Source: Ruegeria sp. HKCCSA071 (lineage in GTDB: Bacteria; Pseudomonadota; Alphaproteobacteria; Rhodobacterales; Rhodobacteraceae). From it: a stretch of 64,000 bases of DNA. The stretch lies in assembly GCF_017872555.1 (NCBI RefSeq), contig NZ_JAEDOX010000001.1, forward strand, positions 1,054,001 to 1,118,000. Reading direction: 5' to 3'. Numbering within the stretch: the first letter of the stretch is position 1; every line of letters begins with the position of its first letter. The notes beneath the pieces were generated by a model that worked only from the letters and a program-made list of their open reading frames with translations, was not told where the DNA came from and made no database searches. This document shows, piece after piece, positions 52,260-62,795 of this stretch. A program made the translations under genes and the position numbers.

Positions 52260-53485
52260 TCCAAGGCCTCCATTTCGCGCAATGCGCTTTCATCGGGTCC
52301 AAGCGGGGCACCGTAGCGTTGCGGCGCGCGGTGGTTGGTCCAGAGGTCGAATAGCCCTCCAATACCCTTTGGTGCGAACAGGGTTACCAGCACGAATGAG
52401 ACGCCCAGCAGCACCTGCCACCAGTCGACCCATTTGATCGTGTAGAACCCAAGTGGGATGTCCGGCGCTTGTCCACCTGTGAACCATGTGCTGAGCAGGC
52501 TGACAAACGCCGCGCCGATGACCGCTCCATACAGGCGACCACGCCCGCCGATGGCGACCCAGACGGCAAGATATATCGAGGCAATGGGGGCCATCTCCTC
52601 GGGGTTGATGATCCCCGCCTGCGGATAATACAGCGCGCCCGCGATGGCGGCGATGCAGGCGGTCAATGTGAAGACAGCCAGCTTGTAATTCTCGACCGAA
52701 TAGCCAAGGAACCGCACTCGCGCCTCATTATCGCGGATGCCGCGGATAACCGAGCCGAACTTGCCCGCCACGATCCATGCCGCCAGCATGTAGCCCAGCC
52801 CCAGGGCCAGCGCTGAGGCCCAGAGGAACCAGATTGACACCAAGTCCTGCGAGGCCGTGACGCCCGGCAGGTTCTGCAGGCCCGACAGGCCGTTGTTGCC
52901 ACGCATACCGCTGTCGTTCTGGAACAGGTACAGCGCCAGTGCCAATGTCATGGCTTGGGTCAGGATCGACAGGTAGACACCCGTGACCCGGCTGCGGAAC
53001 GCCAGCCAACCAAAGATCAGTGCCAGAAGGCCCGGCACCAGCACGACCAGCGCCAGTTGCAGGAACAGGCTGTCCGAAAAGGCCCAGATCAGCGGGAATT
53101 CGGACGATCCGACGACGCCGAAGATTTGCGTGCCGATGGCATCCACGACCTCGGCCGATGTTGGCGGAATGTCGGCTTGGGAGAGCGACTCCACCACGAT
53201 CAGGCGGGTACGTTCATACATCAGCCACATGCCGATCATGTAGCCGCCCAGCCCGAAGAACGCGAAATGGCCGAGGGACAGGATGCCCGTAAATCCCCAG
53301 ACCAAATCCATGGCCACAGCGATCAGGCAAAGGCACAGGGTCTTGCCCAGCGTTTTGACAAAGCTGGTCGAGATCACGCCAATCCCGAACCCTTCGGACA
53401 GGACGGTGACGCCCAAAGTGAACAGGGAGAGGATGGCCAGAAAGACCAGTACCGATGGGTTTTTGGCGACAAAGCTGCGTTCCAT
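52256..53485 (-). CDS. urtC: Urea ABC transporter permease UrtC
   Basis: A 409-residue LivM-type permease with about ten membrane helices, including GFTGILSLGHFAFFGLGGYMIG and the C-terminal PKGIGGLFD. A hydrophilic loop at about 105-130 is longer than in LivM. Starts 3 bases after urtB; all five urt genes form one operon. Confidence 0.94.
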   Translation of the reverse strand: MERSFVAKNPSVLVFLAILSLFTLGVTVLSEGFGIGVISTSFVKTLGKTLCLCLIAVAMDLVWGFTGILSLGHFAFFGLGGYMIGMWLMYERTRLIVVESLSQADIPPTSAEVVDAIGTQIFGVVGSSEFPLIWAFSDSLFLQLALVVLVPGLLALIFGWLAFRSRVTGVYLSILTQAMTLALALYLFQNDSGMRGNNGLSGLQNLPGVTASQDLVSIWFLWASALALGLGYMLAAWIVAGKFGSVIRGIRDNEARVRFLGYSVENYKLAVFTLTACIAAIAGALYYPQAGIINPEEMAPIASIYLAVWVAIGGRGRLYGAVIGAAFVSLLSTWFTGGQAPDIPLGFYTIKWVDWWQVLLGVSFVLVTLFAPKGIGGLFDLWTNHRAPQRYGAPLGPDESALREMEALE

Positions 53486-53488
53486 GGC

Positions 53489-55441
53489 TCAATCCCCCGC
53501 CGCACGACCTTTGAGGGCAATGATGCCCCTTGGCCGGAACTGGATGAAAATGATGATGAAGATGATCATGTATGTTTGCGCGGCGAGGGTGTTCGAGGGG
53601 TTCATCCATTCGATCCCCTTTTGCAGGAAGCCGATCATGCCCGCACCTGCCAGCGCGCCCCAGATGTTTCCGACGCCGCCAACAACCACGGTCATGAAGC
53701 TTTGCACGATATAGTCGCTGCCCAGATCGGACGTGACCTTTGCGAACAGACCAATCGCAACCCCGGCAATCCCGGCGATGCCCGAGCCCAAGCCGAAGGT
53801 CAGCATATTCACCCGCCCCGGATTGATACCCATCGACCCGGCCATGCGTGGGTTCTGTGTCACCGCGCGCATCTCAAGCCCAAGCCGCGTGCGCTTCATA
53901 ATGTAGAGGAACAGTCCCAAAAAGATCGTCGCCAGCACAAAGATCGCGATGCGGATATAACTGATCGAAACCACATCGTTCAGCACCCACGCCCCATCCA
54001 GCCAGCCGGGCGCGGTCAGCGGGCGGGCCTGCGTGCCAAAAATGTTCTTGGCCAGCTGTTGCAGTGCGATTGAGATGCCAAAGGTCGCCAGCAGCGTCTC
54101 AAGCGGACGGGCATAGAGCCAGCGGATAACTAGCCGCTCCATCGCGACGCCCATCGCGAAGGTGACGGCAAAGGCCATCGGGATGGCGACGATTATCGAC
54201 AGCGTGTGGTCGGGGATGAACTGCTGCACCACGTATCCGGTATAGGCGCCCATCATGATGAACTCACCATGAGCCATGTTGATCACACCCATCACGCCGA
54301 AGGTGATCGCCAGACCGATGGCTGCCAAGAAATAGATCGACGCCAATGAGATCGCGTCCAGTGTCAGGTCGAGCGTCTGGTTCAGGCCGACCTTCAGCTC
54401 GATCTGTTCAAGTGCCTGCACTGCAGCTGCGGTCACTTCGGGCGAGGGTTCCGTGTAGGTATCAATGAACACATGTTCAGCCAGCGCCGTGTTTATGTCG
54501 GCCTCGGTTACCAAGGCGGGAACGACCCTTGCCTCTGCCAAGGTTACATATGCCCGAGCGCGCGTTTCATCTGTATTCAGTTGCGCAAGCGGAATGTCAC
54601 CAACGCGACCCCCGTCAATATTGGCCGCAAGTGCTGTCCGAATATCATCCCGTGACAAGCGTGGGGGCGCCAGATTGCCAGTGACCAGCAAGTCATAGGC
54701 CTCATCGCGCGTCAAATCACTCGAACCCGGTTCTAAAACGGCGGCGATATTCACATTAGACGGCAGTTCCGGTGCTGCTTGTCGCGTCGTCGCGATCAGT
54801 GGATTTAATGCGCCACGGACGTCCACGCCCAGATCGTCGGACATCTGCTCAATCGCAGCCACGCGCGCCGCGGTATCTTCGTCATATCCAATCGTCAGCA
54901 ACCGTTCGAGCCGTTGTTTGTGAGCTTTCAAATCAGCATCAGCTTCATCGGCAATCGACGCGCGTAGGGGCTCCAGCAAAGCACGTTCGGGGTCACGTTG
55001 GATGGATTGCAAAGCGGCCAGCCGCCGAGCGCGGTCCGGATCTGTTAGCTGGTACTGCACCAGAGCCGTGCCAATCATCGCGCGGATGCCGCTATTGGGC
55101 TTCAACTGCTTCAGGTTGGATTTCTCGAAAATACCAACGACCTCGCCAGTATCGAAATCGGTAAGCTCATACGACCGGCCTTCGACCTTTTTGCCTGCAA
55201 AGAACAGGCCGTCCGACTTGCGCATCCACACGTCCTTGGCGGCCCATGTCTCAAGCATCACCTGCGCTTGCGGCAACCCGCTGCTGGCAATCGCATCAAT
55301 CGCGGGCCCGATTGTCTTGCGTGAGCTTTTGGCGATAATCTCCTGATGCTCTTGCAGGATCGGTTGGAGACCTGCCTCTTGTGCGTTGGCGGTCAGGTAG
55401 GCGCATAGAATTGCGAGGCCCGCAAGGAAAAGTCGTAACAT
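53489..55441 (-). CDS. urtB: Urea ABC transporter permease UrtB with long N-terminal periplasmic domain
   Basis: A 650-residue protein: signal peptide (MLRLFLAGLAILCAYLTANA), then about 340 residues of hydrophilic, helical, HEAT-like sequence, then a LivH-type permease (from about 355, GLAITFGVMGVINMAHGEFI) with eight or so helices. UrtB proteins generally carry an N-terminal extension, but here a further ~100 residues (about 225-345) make it longer than the usual 520-540. The role of the extension is unknown. ATG at 55441 precedes a good signal peptide; an ATG 16 codons upstream is less likely. Confidence 0.93.
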   Translation of the reverse strand: MLRLFLAGLAILCAYLTANAQEAGLQPILQEHQEIIAKSSRKTIGPAIDAIASSGLPQAQVMLETWAAKDVWMRKSDGLFFAGKKVEGRSYELTDFDTGEVVGIFEKSNLKQLKPNSGIRAMIGTALVQYQLTDPDRARRLAALQSIQRDPERALLEPLRASIADEADADLKAHKQRLERLLTIGYDEDTAARVAAIEQMSDDLGVDVRGALNPLIATTRQAAPELPSNVNIAAVLEPGSSDLTRDEAYDLLVTGNLAPPRLSRDDIRTALAANIDGGRVGDIPLAQLNTDETRARAYVTLAEARVVPALVTEADINTALAEHVFIDTYTEPSPEVTAAAVQALEQIELKVGLNQTLDLTLDAISLASIYFLAAIGLAITFGVMGVINMAHGEFIMMGAYTGYVVQQFIPDHTLSIIVAIPMAFAVTFAMGVAMERLVIRWLYARPLETLLATFGISIALQQLAKNIFGTQARPLTAPGWLDGAWVLNDVVSISYIRIAIFVLATIFLGLFLYIMKRTRLGLEMRAVTQNPRMAGSMGINPGRVNMLTFGLGSGIAGIAGVAIGLFAKVTSDLGSDYIVQSFMTVVVGGVGNIWGALAGAGMIGFLQKGIEWMNPSNTLAAQTYMIIFIIIFIQFRPRGIIALKGRAAGD

Positions 55442-55501
55442 GTGGTGAAACCCGAGTGTCTTTGGGGGCAAGGCGGGCATCACACCCACCTTGCGTGTCG
55501 G

Positions 55502-56782
55502 TTAGTAGTTCGACAGGGTCTGAACGCAGGTCTCGGTCTCGGTGTTGTACATACCGCAGCCCAGCTCTTTCCAATCCGATACCAGCACCGCCGATTCCGG
55601 TAGGAAGTCGGTCCAGGCGTCGCCCGGCACAACGTCGGTTTCGCTGATGATGTCGAACTGGCCGTCTTCCTGAATCTCACCGATCAGAACCGGCTTGGCC
55701 AAATGGTGGTTCGGCAGCATGACAGCGGTTCCACCGGTCAGGTTCGGGAATTCCTGCCCGTACATCGCGGCGCGCACGGCATCTACGTCGGTCGAACCGG
55801 CCTCGGTCGCGGCGTTAACCCACATGTTGAAACCGATGTAATGTGCCTCCATCGGGTCGTTGGTCACCCGGTCTTCGCCCATGGTAGCTTTCCATGTTTC
55901 AACAAATTCAGTGTTGGCGTCGGTATCCGCCGACTGAAAGTAATTCCAAGCAGCCAGATGGCCCACAAGGTTGGTTGTATCCAGGCCCGACAGTTCTTCC
56001 TCTCCAACCGAGAACGCAACGACCGGAATGTCATCCGCCGAGACGCCAGCCGCAGCCAGTTCCTTGTAGAAGCCGATGTTGGCGTCGCCATTGATGGTTG
56101 AGATCACTCCGACCTTCTTACCATCCGCACCCAGCGCAACCACATCCGCCACGATCTTGGACCAGTCGGAATGGCCAAAGGGCGTGTAGTTGACGAAGAT
56201 ATCACCGTCCGCGATGCCCTTTTGCTTCAGATAGCTTTCGAGGATATTGTTGGTGGTGCGGGGATAGACATAGTCTGTGCCAAGCAGCGCGAATTTCTCA
56301 ACGCCAAGCTCGTCCAGGAAATAGTCGGTCGCCGGGATCGCTTGTTGGTTCGGCGCGGCACCGGTATAGAAGACGTTTTTCGAGCTTTCTTCACCCTCAT
56401 ACTGCACCGGATAAAACAGAAGGCCGTTCAGTTCCTCAATCACCGGCAGCACCGATTTGCGGCTGACGGACGTCCAATTGCCAAAGATCACATCCACCTC
56501 ATGCACGGTCAGTAGCTCACGCGCTTTTTCCGCAAACAGCGGCCAGTCGGATGCAGGATCAACCACAACTGCCTCAAGCTGCTTGCCCAGCAGGCCGCCT
56601 TTGGCGTTCTGCTGGTCGATCAGCATCAACATCGTGTCTTTCAGCGTGGTTTCCGAAATCGCCATAGTGCCTGACAACGAGTGCAGTACGCCGACTTTGA
56701 TCGTGTCTTCAGCAGACAGAGCGGCCGTTGCCATGGCAGCAAAGACAACCGATCCGAAGAGCGTGGATTTGAGAGATGTCAT
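55502..56782 (-). CDS. urtA: Urea ABC transporter substrate-binding protein UrtA
   Basis: A 426-residue periplasmic urea-binding protein with a signal peptide (SVVFAAMATAALSAED). Family segments: KVGVLHSLSGTMAISETT, DPASDWPLFAEKARELL, FYPVQYEGEESSKNVFYTG. ATG at 56782 is preceded by AGGAG; the 24 codons before it are not family-like. First gene of urtABCDE, divergent from the urease operon. Confidence 0.95.
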   Translation of the reverse strand: MTSLKSTLFGSVVFAAMATAALSAEDTIKVGVLHSLSGTMAISETTLKDTMLMLIDQQNAKGGLLGKQLEAVVVDPASDWPLFAEKARELLTVHEVDVIFGNWTSVSRKSVLPVIEELNGLLFYPVQYEGEESSKNVFYTGAAPNQQAIPATDYFLDELGVEKFALLGTDYVYPRTTNNILESYLKQKGIADGDIFVNYTPFGHSDWSKIVADVVALGADGKKVGVISTINGDANIGFYKELAAAGVSADDIPVVAFSVGEEELSGLDTTNLVGHLAAWNYFQSADTDANTEFVETWKATMGEDRVTNDPMEAHYIGFNMWVNAATEAGSTDVDAVRAAMYGQEFPNLTGGTAVMLPNHHLAKPVLIGEIQEDGQFDIISETDVVPGDAWTDFLPESAVLVSDWKELGCGMYNTETETCVQTLSNY

Positions 56783-56849
56783 GTAATTCTCCTGGCGGGG
56801 CGGGCACAGAAGCCTTGCGTTGACACGCTGTCTTCTACTACCTGATCCC

Positions 56850-56866
56850 CGCAACTGTATGTTGCG
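56850..56866. promoter_or_regulatory. Inverted repeat in the urtA-ureD control region
   Basis: CGCAAC and GTTGCG, five bases apart, about 68 bases upstream of urtA. A smaller palindrome, CTGCATTGCAG, is at 56955-56965. Either could bind a nitrogen regulator, but neither matches a consensus I can name with certainty. Confidence 0.3.
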
Positions 56867-57075
56867 TTACGTGTGGCGGTTGTGTCCGAGGTCCAATTCG
56901 CGCAGCCGTCACACACCCCCGGTGGTCGTTAGCCCGGTAGGCCCCACATCGATTCTGCATTGCAGCGAAATAGGCAAATCTGGCCCCATAGCATTCTGGC
57001 AAAGTGGACTGATATGCCCGATTTTTGATCTACATGCTGCATGCGTGATTAAAAATTGCACTTACGGGACGGGAC

Positions 57076-57999
57076 TTGGTCGAAAATCTACACCTGTCGA
57101 TAGAGTTTCGACATCCCAAAGGTGAAAAAGCGCCAAACGTTCATGACGCGAAAGCCGCTGCCATCACTCAATTCACGCCCATATCGTCAGCGTCACATGC
57201 GAGACCGCCACGCGCTGAAGGCCGGGTTACGCTGTCGGCCAAACTGTTCCACGGGCGCAGTGTGATTGATCGCTTGCGGCTGGCGGGTTCGTTCAAATGT
57301 CTCTTCCCACGCGGACACGGCACCCAATTGGACGCCGTGCTTTTGAACACGGCCGGTGGTGTTACTGGCGGTGATGATTTCCGGTTTTCAGGTCGCGCAG
57401 GCCGGGGCACCGAACTGACACTGACCACGCAGGCTTGTGAGCGGGCATACAAAGCGCAACCCGGTCAGGCCGCACGCATCGTCAACGCTTTAACCGCCGG
57501 TCCGCAGGCAAGGCTGAACTGGCTTCCGCAAGAGACGATCCTGTACAGTGGCAGCGCATTGAATCGGCGCTTGCGTATTGATTTGGCCGAGGATGCCTCG
57601 GCCCTTATGGTTGAACCTTTGATCTTTGGTCGTACCGCGATGGGTGAAACTCTGACGGATATCCGCCTCAGCGATCGGATCGAGATTCGGCGCAACGAAA
57701 GGATGGTGTTTCTGGACGCCACCCGGTTCACCGGCGACCTTAGCGCGCATCTGGCCCGTCAGCACATTGCAGATGGCGCGGGCGCGATGGCCTTAGTCGC
57801 ATTTGCCTCGCCCAGGGCCGAAGGGCATCTGAAGGCAATCCGCCAGATGCTGCCCGATACCGCCGGGGCCAGCCTGTTTCAACCTGACCTGCTGGTCGTC
57901 CGACTGCTGGCCAAGAACGGGTATGCCCTGCGCCGAAGTCTGATGCCCGTGCTTCGGCGACTGAACAACGACTCGCTTCCAAGATGCTGGACAATCTGA
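57076..57999 (+). CDS. ureD: Urease accessory protein UreD
   Basis: A 307-residue urease maturation factor that acts with UreF and UreG as the scaffold on which nickel is delivered to the apo-urease. Family segments: [58 protein letters not shown]. The start is uncertain: no ATG is in frame, and TTG at 57076 (after GGGACGGGA) is the best initiator; the first ~45 residues are not conserved and a later start is possible. First gene of the urease operon, 1 base before ureA. Confidence 0.93.
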   Translation: MVENLHLSIEFRHPKGEKAPNVHDAKAAAITQFTPISSASHARPPRAEGRVTLSAKLFHGRSVIDRLRLAGSFKCLFPRGHGTQLDAVLLNTAGGVTGGDDFRFSGRAGRGTELTLTTQACERAYKAQPGQAARIVNALTAGPQARLNWLPQETILYSGSALNRRLRIDLAEDASALMVEPLIFGRTAMGETLTDIRLSDRIEIRRNERMVFLDATRFTGDLSAHLARQHIADGAGAMALVAFASPRAEGHLKAIRQMLPDTAGASLFQPDLLVVRLLAKNGYALRRSLMPVLRRLNNDSLPRCWTI

Positions 58000-58000
58000 C

Positions 58001-58303
58001 ATGAACCTGACTCCCCGTGAAAAAGACAAACTGCTGGTCGCCATGGCCGCTGAAGTTGCCCGCAAACGACTGGCCCGTGGTGTCAAACTGAACCATCCCG
58101 AGGCGATTGCCCTTATCACCAGCGCCGTGGTTGAAGGCGCACGCGACGGGCGGTCGGTCGCCGATATGATGCAAGCCGGGGCCGAGGTGATCACCCGCGC
58201 GCAATGCATGGAAGGCGTCCCCGAGATGATTCACGAGGTTCAAGTTGAGGCCACCTTTCCCGACGGCACCAAGCTGGTGACCGTTCACAACCCTATTCGC
58301 TAA
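58001..58303 (+). CDS. ureA: Urease gamma subunit
   Basis: A 100-residue structural subunit of urease, nearly perfect to family: [60 protein letters not shown]. Followed after 16 bases by a small His-rich peptide gene rather than directly by ureB. Confidence 0.97.
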   Translation: MNLTPREKDKLLVAMAAEVARKRLARGVKLNHPEAIALITSAVVEGARDGRSVADMMQAGAEVITRAQCMEGVPEMIHEVQVEATFPDGTKLVTVHNPIR

Positions 58304-58319
58304 AAAAAGAAACACTGAT

Positions 58320-58481
58320 ATGACCCGCATGCTTTTCCCTGTTCTGATCCTGGCTGGCCCCGCCGCCGCGCATAACGGCACGCATATCCACGCGCATGGC
58401 ACGGACTATGCCGCTCTGGCCGTGGGCCTCGCGATTGTCGCGTTGGCTGCTGTTGCCTTGATGGTGAAGCTAAACAAATGA
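58320..58481 (+). CDS. 53-residue His-rich membrane peptide in the urease operon
   Basis: ATG at 58320 to TGA at 58481. The peptide has a signal-like N-terminus ([17 protein letters not shown]), five His in a short periplasmic-side stretch ([13 protein letters not shown]) and a second hydrophobic helix ([19 protein letters not shown]). Its stop overlaps the ureB start (ATGA), so it is translated within the operon. The His cluster suggests nickel binding or delivery at the membrane. I do not recognise a named family. AT-rich AAAAAAAGAAAC precedes the ATG without a strong Shine-Dalgarno. Confidence 0.8.
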   Translation: MTRMLFPVLILAGPAAAHNGTHIHAHGTDYAALAVGLAIVALAAVALMVKLNK

Positions 58482-58783
58482 TCCCCGGCGAGCATTTCCC
58501 CGCTGAAGGCGAAATCACGTTCAACCTGGGCGCCGAGCCGTTGACGCTGATGGTCGCCAATACTGGCGACCGCCCGATTCAGGTCGGCTCGCACTATCAT
58601 TTTGCCGAGACCAACCCGTCGCTGGAGTTCGACCGCGCTGCCGCCCATGGCCTGCGTCTGGACATCGCCCCCGGCACCGCCGTGCGGTTCGAACCGGGAC
58701 AGGAACGCGAGGTTTCGCTGATCCCGATCGGCGGCGCACGCAAGGTCTATGGGTTCAATCAAAAGGTCATGGGGGCGTTGTGA
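58478..58783 (+). CDS. ureB: Urease beta subunit
   Basis: A 101-residue structural subunit: [54 protein letters not shown]. Overlaps the small peptide gene upstream and ureC downstream (TGATG), so subunit synthesis is coupled. Confidence 0.97.
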   Translation: MIPGEHFPAEGEITFNLGAEPLTLMVANTGDRPIQVGSHYHFAETNPSLEFDRAAAHGLRLDIAPGTAVRFEPGQEREVSLIPIGGARKVYGFNQKVMGAL

Positions 58784-60492
58784 TGCCAGCAAAAATCAAA
58801 CGCTCCGACTATGCCGCCATGTTCGGCCCCACCACCGGCGATAAAATGCGGCTGGCCGATACCGACCTGATCATCGAGGTCGAACGCGATCTGACCATCT
58901 ATGGCGAAGAGGTCAAGTTCGGTGGCGGGAAAGTGATCCGCGACGGGATGGGGCAGTCTCAGGTCACACGGGACAAGGGGGCGGTGGATACAGTCATCAC
59001 CAATGCGCTGATCGTGGATCATTCGGGTGTCTACAAGGCGGATGTCGGTCTGAAAGACGGGCGTATCGCCAGGATCGGCAAGGCGGGGAACCCCGACACG
59101 CAGCCAGGTGTCGACATTATCATCGGCCCCGGCACCGAAGCCATCGCGGGCGAGGGGCGCATCCTGACCGCAGGCGGGTTCGACAGCCATATCCACTTCA
59201 TTTGCCCTCAGCAGATCGAAGACGCGCTGCATTCCGGCCTGACCACCATGTTAGGCGGCGGCACGGGTCCGGCCCATGGCACGCTGGCCACCACCTGCAC
59301 CCCCGGCCCCTGGCATATCGGACGGATGTTGCAGGCGGCGGATGCCTTCCCGATGAACCTCGCCTTTGCGGGCAAGGGCAACGCCTCATTGCCAGCTGCG
59401 CTCGAGGAACAGGTCAATGCCGGGGCCTGCGCTCTGAAACTGCATGAGGATTGGGGCACGACCCCTGCCGCCATCGACTGCTGCCTGTCGGTGGCCGATT
59501 CGATGGATGTACAGGTGATGATCCACACCGATACTCTGAACGAATCCGGTTTCGTCGAAAACACTGTCGCCGCCATGAAAGGACGCACCATCCACGCCTT
59601 CCACACCGAAGGCGCAGGTGGCGGCCATGCCCCTGACATCATCAAGATTTGTGGCGAGAATCACGTTCTTCCCTCCTCGACCAACCCGACGCGACCTTTC
59701 ACTGTAAACACGGTCGAGGAACATCTGGATATGCTGATGGTCTGCCATCACCTCGACAAGTCCATCCCCGAGGACGTAGCCTTTGCCGAAAGCCGCATCC
59801 GGTGCGAGACCATCGCGGCCGAGGATATCCTGCACGACATGGGTGCGTTCTCGATCATCGCGTCTGACAGCCAGGCCATGGGCCGGGTCGGAGAGGTGCT
59901 GATCCGCACATGGCAAACCGCCGACAAGATGAAGAAACAGCGAGGGCGTCTGACCGAGGAAACCGGTGAAAACGACAACCTGCGGGTCCGCCGTTACATC
60001 GCCAAGTACACCATCAACCCGGCGATTGCCCACGGTCTGAGCCATGAAATCGGCAGCATCGAGGTAGGCAAGCGCGCCGATCTTGTCCTGTGGAACCCGG
60101 CCTTTTTCGGCGTGAAACCCGAGATGGTTCTGCTGGGCGGTACAATTGCCTGCGCGCAGATGGGCGACCCAAATGCCTCGATCCCGACACCGCAACCTGT
60201 TTACAGCCGTCCGATGTTCGGGGCTTATGGGCGGTCGGTGGAGCACTCGGCGATTACCTTTGTCTCGGCAGCAGCGCAGGCGGACGGGATCGGTGAAACT
60301 CTAGGCCTGGCCAAGAAAACAGTCGCTGTGCGGAACACACGCGAGATTGGCAAACGCAATTTGCCGCTAAACGATGCGACGCCCCATGTCGAAGTAGACC
60401 CGGAAACCTACGAGGTCCGCGCCGATGGTGAATTGCTGACCTGCCAACCTGCCGAGGTGCTGCCGATGGCGCAGCGATACTTTATGTTCTGA
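58783..60492 (+). CDS. ureC: Urease alpha subunit
   Basis: A 569-residue catalytic subunit that hydrolyses urea to ammonia and carbamate at a two-nickel centre. Nickel ligands and catalytic residues are all present: H136/H138 (SHIHFI), carbamylated K219 (CALKLHED), H248 (MIHTD), H274 ([13 protein letters not shown]), C321/H322 of the flap (MVCHHLD) and D362 (SDSQAMGR). ATG at 58783 is used; a GTG one codon earlier is unlikely. The enzyme would break down urea from the Urt importer and from creatinase or the ureohydrolase. Confidence 0.98.
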   Translation: MPAKIKRSDYAAMFGPTTGDKMRLADTDLIIEVERDLTIYGEEVKFGGGKVIRDGMGQSQVTRDKGAVDTVITNALIVDHSGVYKADVGLKDGRIARIGKAGNPDTQPGVDIIIGPGTEAIAGEGRILTAGGFDSHIHFICPQQIEDALHSGLTTMLGGGTGPAHGTLATTCTPGPWHIGRMLQAADAFPMNLAFAGKGNASLPAALEEQVNAGACALKLHEDWGTTPAAIDCCLSVADSMDVQVMIHTDTLNESGFVENTVAAMKGRTIHAFHTEGAGGGHAPDIIKICGENHVLPSSTNPTRPFTVNTVEEHLDMLMVCHHLDKSIPEDVAFAESRIRCETIAAEDILHDMGAFSIIASDSQAMGRVGEVLIRTWQTADKMKKQRGRLTEETGENDNLRVRRYIAKYTINPAIAHGLSHEIGSIEVGKRADLVLWNPAFFGVKPEMVLLGGTIACAQMGDPNASIPTPQPVYSRPMFGAYGRSVEHSAITFVSAAAQADGIGETLGLAKKTVAVRNTREIGKRNLPLNDATPHVEVDPETYEVRADGELLTCQPAEVLPMAQRYFMF

Positions 60493-60510
60493 GATACAAG
60501 GAGCACCAAG

Positions 60511-60963
60511 ATGACCACCGCGATCAAAACCGCTCGTATCTACCACGACCATGCGCATGCACCCGCTCATGCGCAGGTCTCGCTGGACTATGATGGCCGC
60601 TTCCTGCGCCGCAAGATGCTGGCCACGGATGATGGCGAGGCGTTTCTGGTTGATCTCTCCAACACCAAATCGCTGGATCATGGCGGGGTTCTGGTATTGG
60701 AAGACGGTCGTGAGATTGAAATCGTCGCGGCCCCCGAAGAGCTGCTGGAGGTAAAGGGTGACCACCTGCTGCGCCTTGCCTGGCATATCGGCAACCGGCA
60801 CACACCCTGCCAAATCGAATCTGACAGGCTGCTGATCCAGCGCGATCACGTCATTCGCGACATGCTGATGAAACTGGGGGCCGATATTCGCGAAGTCGTC
60901 GAACCCTTCACCCCCGAAGGCGGGGCCTATGGCCACGGCAGGACCCATGGTCACGCCCACTAG
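60511..60963 (+). CDS. ureE: Urease accessory protein UreE
   Basis: A 150-residue nickel metallochaperone. The C-terminal nickel-handling region has LLRLAWHIGNRHTPCQIE and a His-rich tail ([12 protein letters not shown]). An additional His stretch near the N-terminus (YHDHAHAPAHAQ) is notable. AAGGAG precedes the ATG. Overlaps ureF. Confidence 0.95.
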   Translation: MTTAIKTARIYHDHAHAPAHAQVSLDYDGRFLRRKMLATDDGEAFLVDLSNTKSLDHGGVLVLEDGREIEIVAAPEELLEVKGDHLLRLAWHIGNRHTPCQIESDRLLIQRDHVIRDMLMKLGADIREVVEPFTPEGGAYGHGRTHGHAH

Positions 60964-61600
60964 CTCTGACATCCTGACACTGACCCAATGGTTGTCCCCC
61001 GCCTATCCGGTTGGGGGCTTCGCCTATTCCCACGGGCTGGAGGCAGCGATTGAACTGGGCCGGGTCGCCAGCGCAAACCAGACAGGCGACTGGGTCGCCA
61101 CGATACTGCAACATGGCTCGGGCTGGAATGACGCGCTATTTCTTGTGGCCGCGTATAACGCCGATGACAGGGCCGCGTTGGCCCGAATCGATGCCTCCGC
61201 CCGCGCCTTTTGCGCCGGGTCGGAACGGCTGATGGAATCCGACCTTCTGGGTCAGGCTTTCGGATCCGTGACCGGAGATATCTGGGGGCTCGACCTGCGG
61301 CGCCTCACCTACCCGGTCGCGGTGGGCCGTGCCGCGCGGATGCAGAATCTGCCGCGCCCGCTGGTGTCGCAGATGTTCCTTCAGGCCTTCATGAGCAATC
61401 TTGTGGCCTGCGCAACCCGCCTTGTCCCTTTGGGACAGACCGATGCTCAGCGGCTGATTCGTGATCTGACCCCGCTCTGCACTTCGATTGCGGAAACAGC
61501 ACAACACACGGGCCTTGATGAACTGGGTTCAACCGCATTCCTGTCCGATATCTTGTCGATGAAACATGAAACTCAATATTCAAGGATATTCCGAACATGA
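60947..61600 (+). CDS. ureF: Urease accessory protein UreF
   Basis: A 217-residue helical protein forming the activation complex with UreD and UreG. Family segments: [47 protein letters not shown]. The ATG at 60947 has AGGA upstream and overlaps ureE by 17 bases; an ATG at 60929 is also open. Its stop overlaps the ureG start. Confidence 0.94.
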   Translation: MVTPTSSDILTLTQWLSPAYPVGGFAYSHGLEAAIELGRVASANQTGDWVATILQHGSGWNDALFLVAAYNADDRAALARIDASARAFCAGSERLMESDLLGQAFGSVTGDIWGLDLRRLTYPVAVGRAARMQNLPRPLVSQMFLQAFMSNLVACATRLVPLGQTDAQRLIRDLTPLCTSIAETAQHTGLDELGSTAFLSDILSMKHETQYSRIFRT

Positions 61601-62247
61601 GCAGTATGAACGGCCCCCTGCGCGTTGGTATCGGCGGCCCGGTTGGCGCTGGTAAAACGACCCTGACTGCCGCTTTGGCAGAGGCCCTGGGCGAGGCCTT
61701 TTCGATTGGTGTCATCACCAACGACATTTATACGCAAGAGGATGCCGAAGCGTTGATGCGGATGCAGATTCTGCCCCGGGACCGGATTATCGGTGTCGAA
61801 ACCGGCGGTTGCCCGCATACCGCGATCCGCGAGGATGCCTCGATCAATCTGGCCGCCGTGGCAGAGATGCAGGCCCGTCACCCCGGCTTGGATATAGTTC
61901 TGATCGAAAGCGGCGGCGACAATTTGTCGGCCACATTCAGCCCGGAACTGGCGGACCTGACACTCTACGTGATCGACGTTGCAGCGGGTGAGGAAATTCC
62001 GCGCAAGGGCGGTCCTGCGATAACGAAATCGGACATTCTGATCATCAACAAAACAGATCTCGCCGCCCATGTCGGCGCGTCGCTCGAAGTGATGGAGCGC
62101 GACGCCACGCAAATTCGAAAGGGCCGACCTTTCGTGTTTTCGGCCCTACGCCACCGAACGGGCGTTGACGCGATCGTCAGTTTGTTAGCGCAGATTGGGG
62201 GTCTGAAAATTGCAGATGGATGTGTTGCAGAGGCTTCTGGCGGTTGA
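61597..62247 (+). CDS. ureG: Urease accessory GTPase UreG
   Basis: A 216-residue GTPase that drives nickel insertion. P-loop GPVGAGKTT (14-22), the switch region [13 protein letters not shown], the metal-binding CPH motif ([13 protein letters not shown]), and the G4 motif NKTDLA are all present. Last gene of ureDABCEFG; no clear terminator follows. Confidence 0.97.
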   Translation: MSSMNGPLRVGIGGPVGAGKTTLTAALAEALGEAFSIGVITNDIYTQEDAEALMRMQILPRDRIIGVETGGCPHTAIREDASINLAAVAEMQARHPGLDIVLIESGGDNLSATFSPELADLTLYVIDVAAGEEIPRKGGPAITKSDILIINKTDLAAHVGASLEVMERDATQIRKGRPFVFSALRHRTGVDAIVSLLAQIGGLKIADGCVAEASGG

Positions 62248-62795
62248 CGTGTTCCTTTGACGGCGGAATGACGACCGAACCATGTAGCTCGTAGTCCGCT
62301 CACAATTTCGTTCTTGGGCGCGGCGAACCGGCCCGATCGCCGATACAGTGCTCCACCGCAAGGTGTCGTGCCGACACCCTCCGAGGATGAACGCAATCGT
62401 CATCAATGGGTTATCTTCGGCAAGTCTCCGAAAGAGCTCGTTTGTCTCGTTGCTCGAAGGGTCCACCAGTACTTGCAACCAGTCTTCGCCTTGCCTCAGT
62501 TTTCCACTTCAAAATTTGTTGGCGTAACCTGACCATGTTGATCGGTTTATGGGATATGGCCAAAGTATAGAACCCGCCTGAGCATTGGACTTTAGACACT
62601 AGGCGACGTGTTTGGGCGGCCAAGGAACCTAGTCATTTGAAGCAGCTAAGTCTGAGTACCCGAGTCCTCAGAACGTCCGAACTTGTGGGCGAAATCGGCC
62701 CAAACAAGACCTTGGCGAAATCTGCGGCGAACAGCGACGAGGAGCCCAGAGCGACGGTCTTCTTGCGGAGCAGGCAAGGACATCGCTTTAAAGTT
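62248..62795. other. Gene-free stretch between urease operon and caspase-like gene
   Basis: About 550 bases between the ends of two convergent genes. Short open frames exist on both strands but none has a recognisable family or a good ribosome-binding site. I see no hairpin with a U-tract. It may be decayed coding DNA. Confidence 0.4.

Noticed and set aside
52955..54073. 372-residue open frame on the plus strand opposite urtC and urtB
   Set aside because: Shadow of two certain genes, low-complexity His/Asp/Gln-rich product, no ribosome-binding site.
56783..57075. Sigma-54 promoter and NtrC sites between urtA and ureD
   Set aside because: GGGCAC and TTGC occur near the urtA start but with wrong spacing and orientation; no convincing GCAC-N-GTGC pair was seen.
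59386..60246. 286-residue open frame opposite ureC
   Set aside because: Shadow of a gene whose active-site residues are all accounted for on the plus strand.
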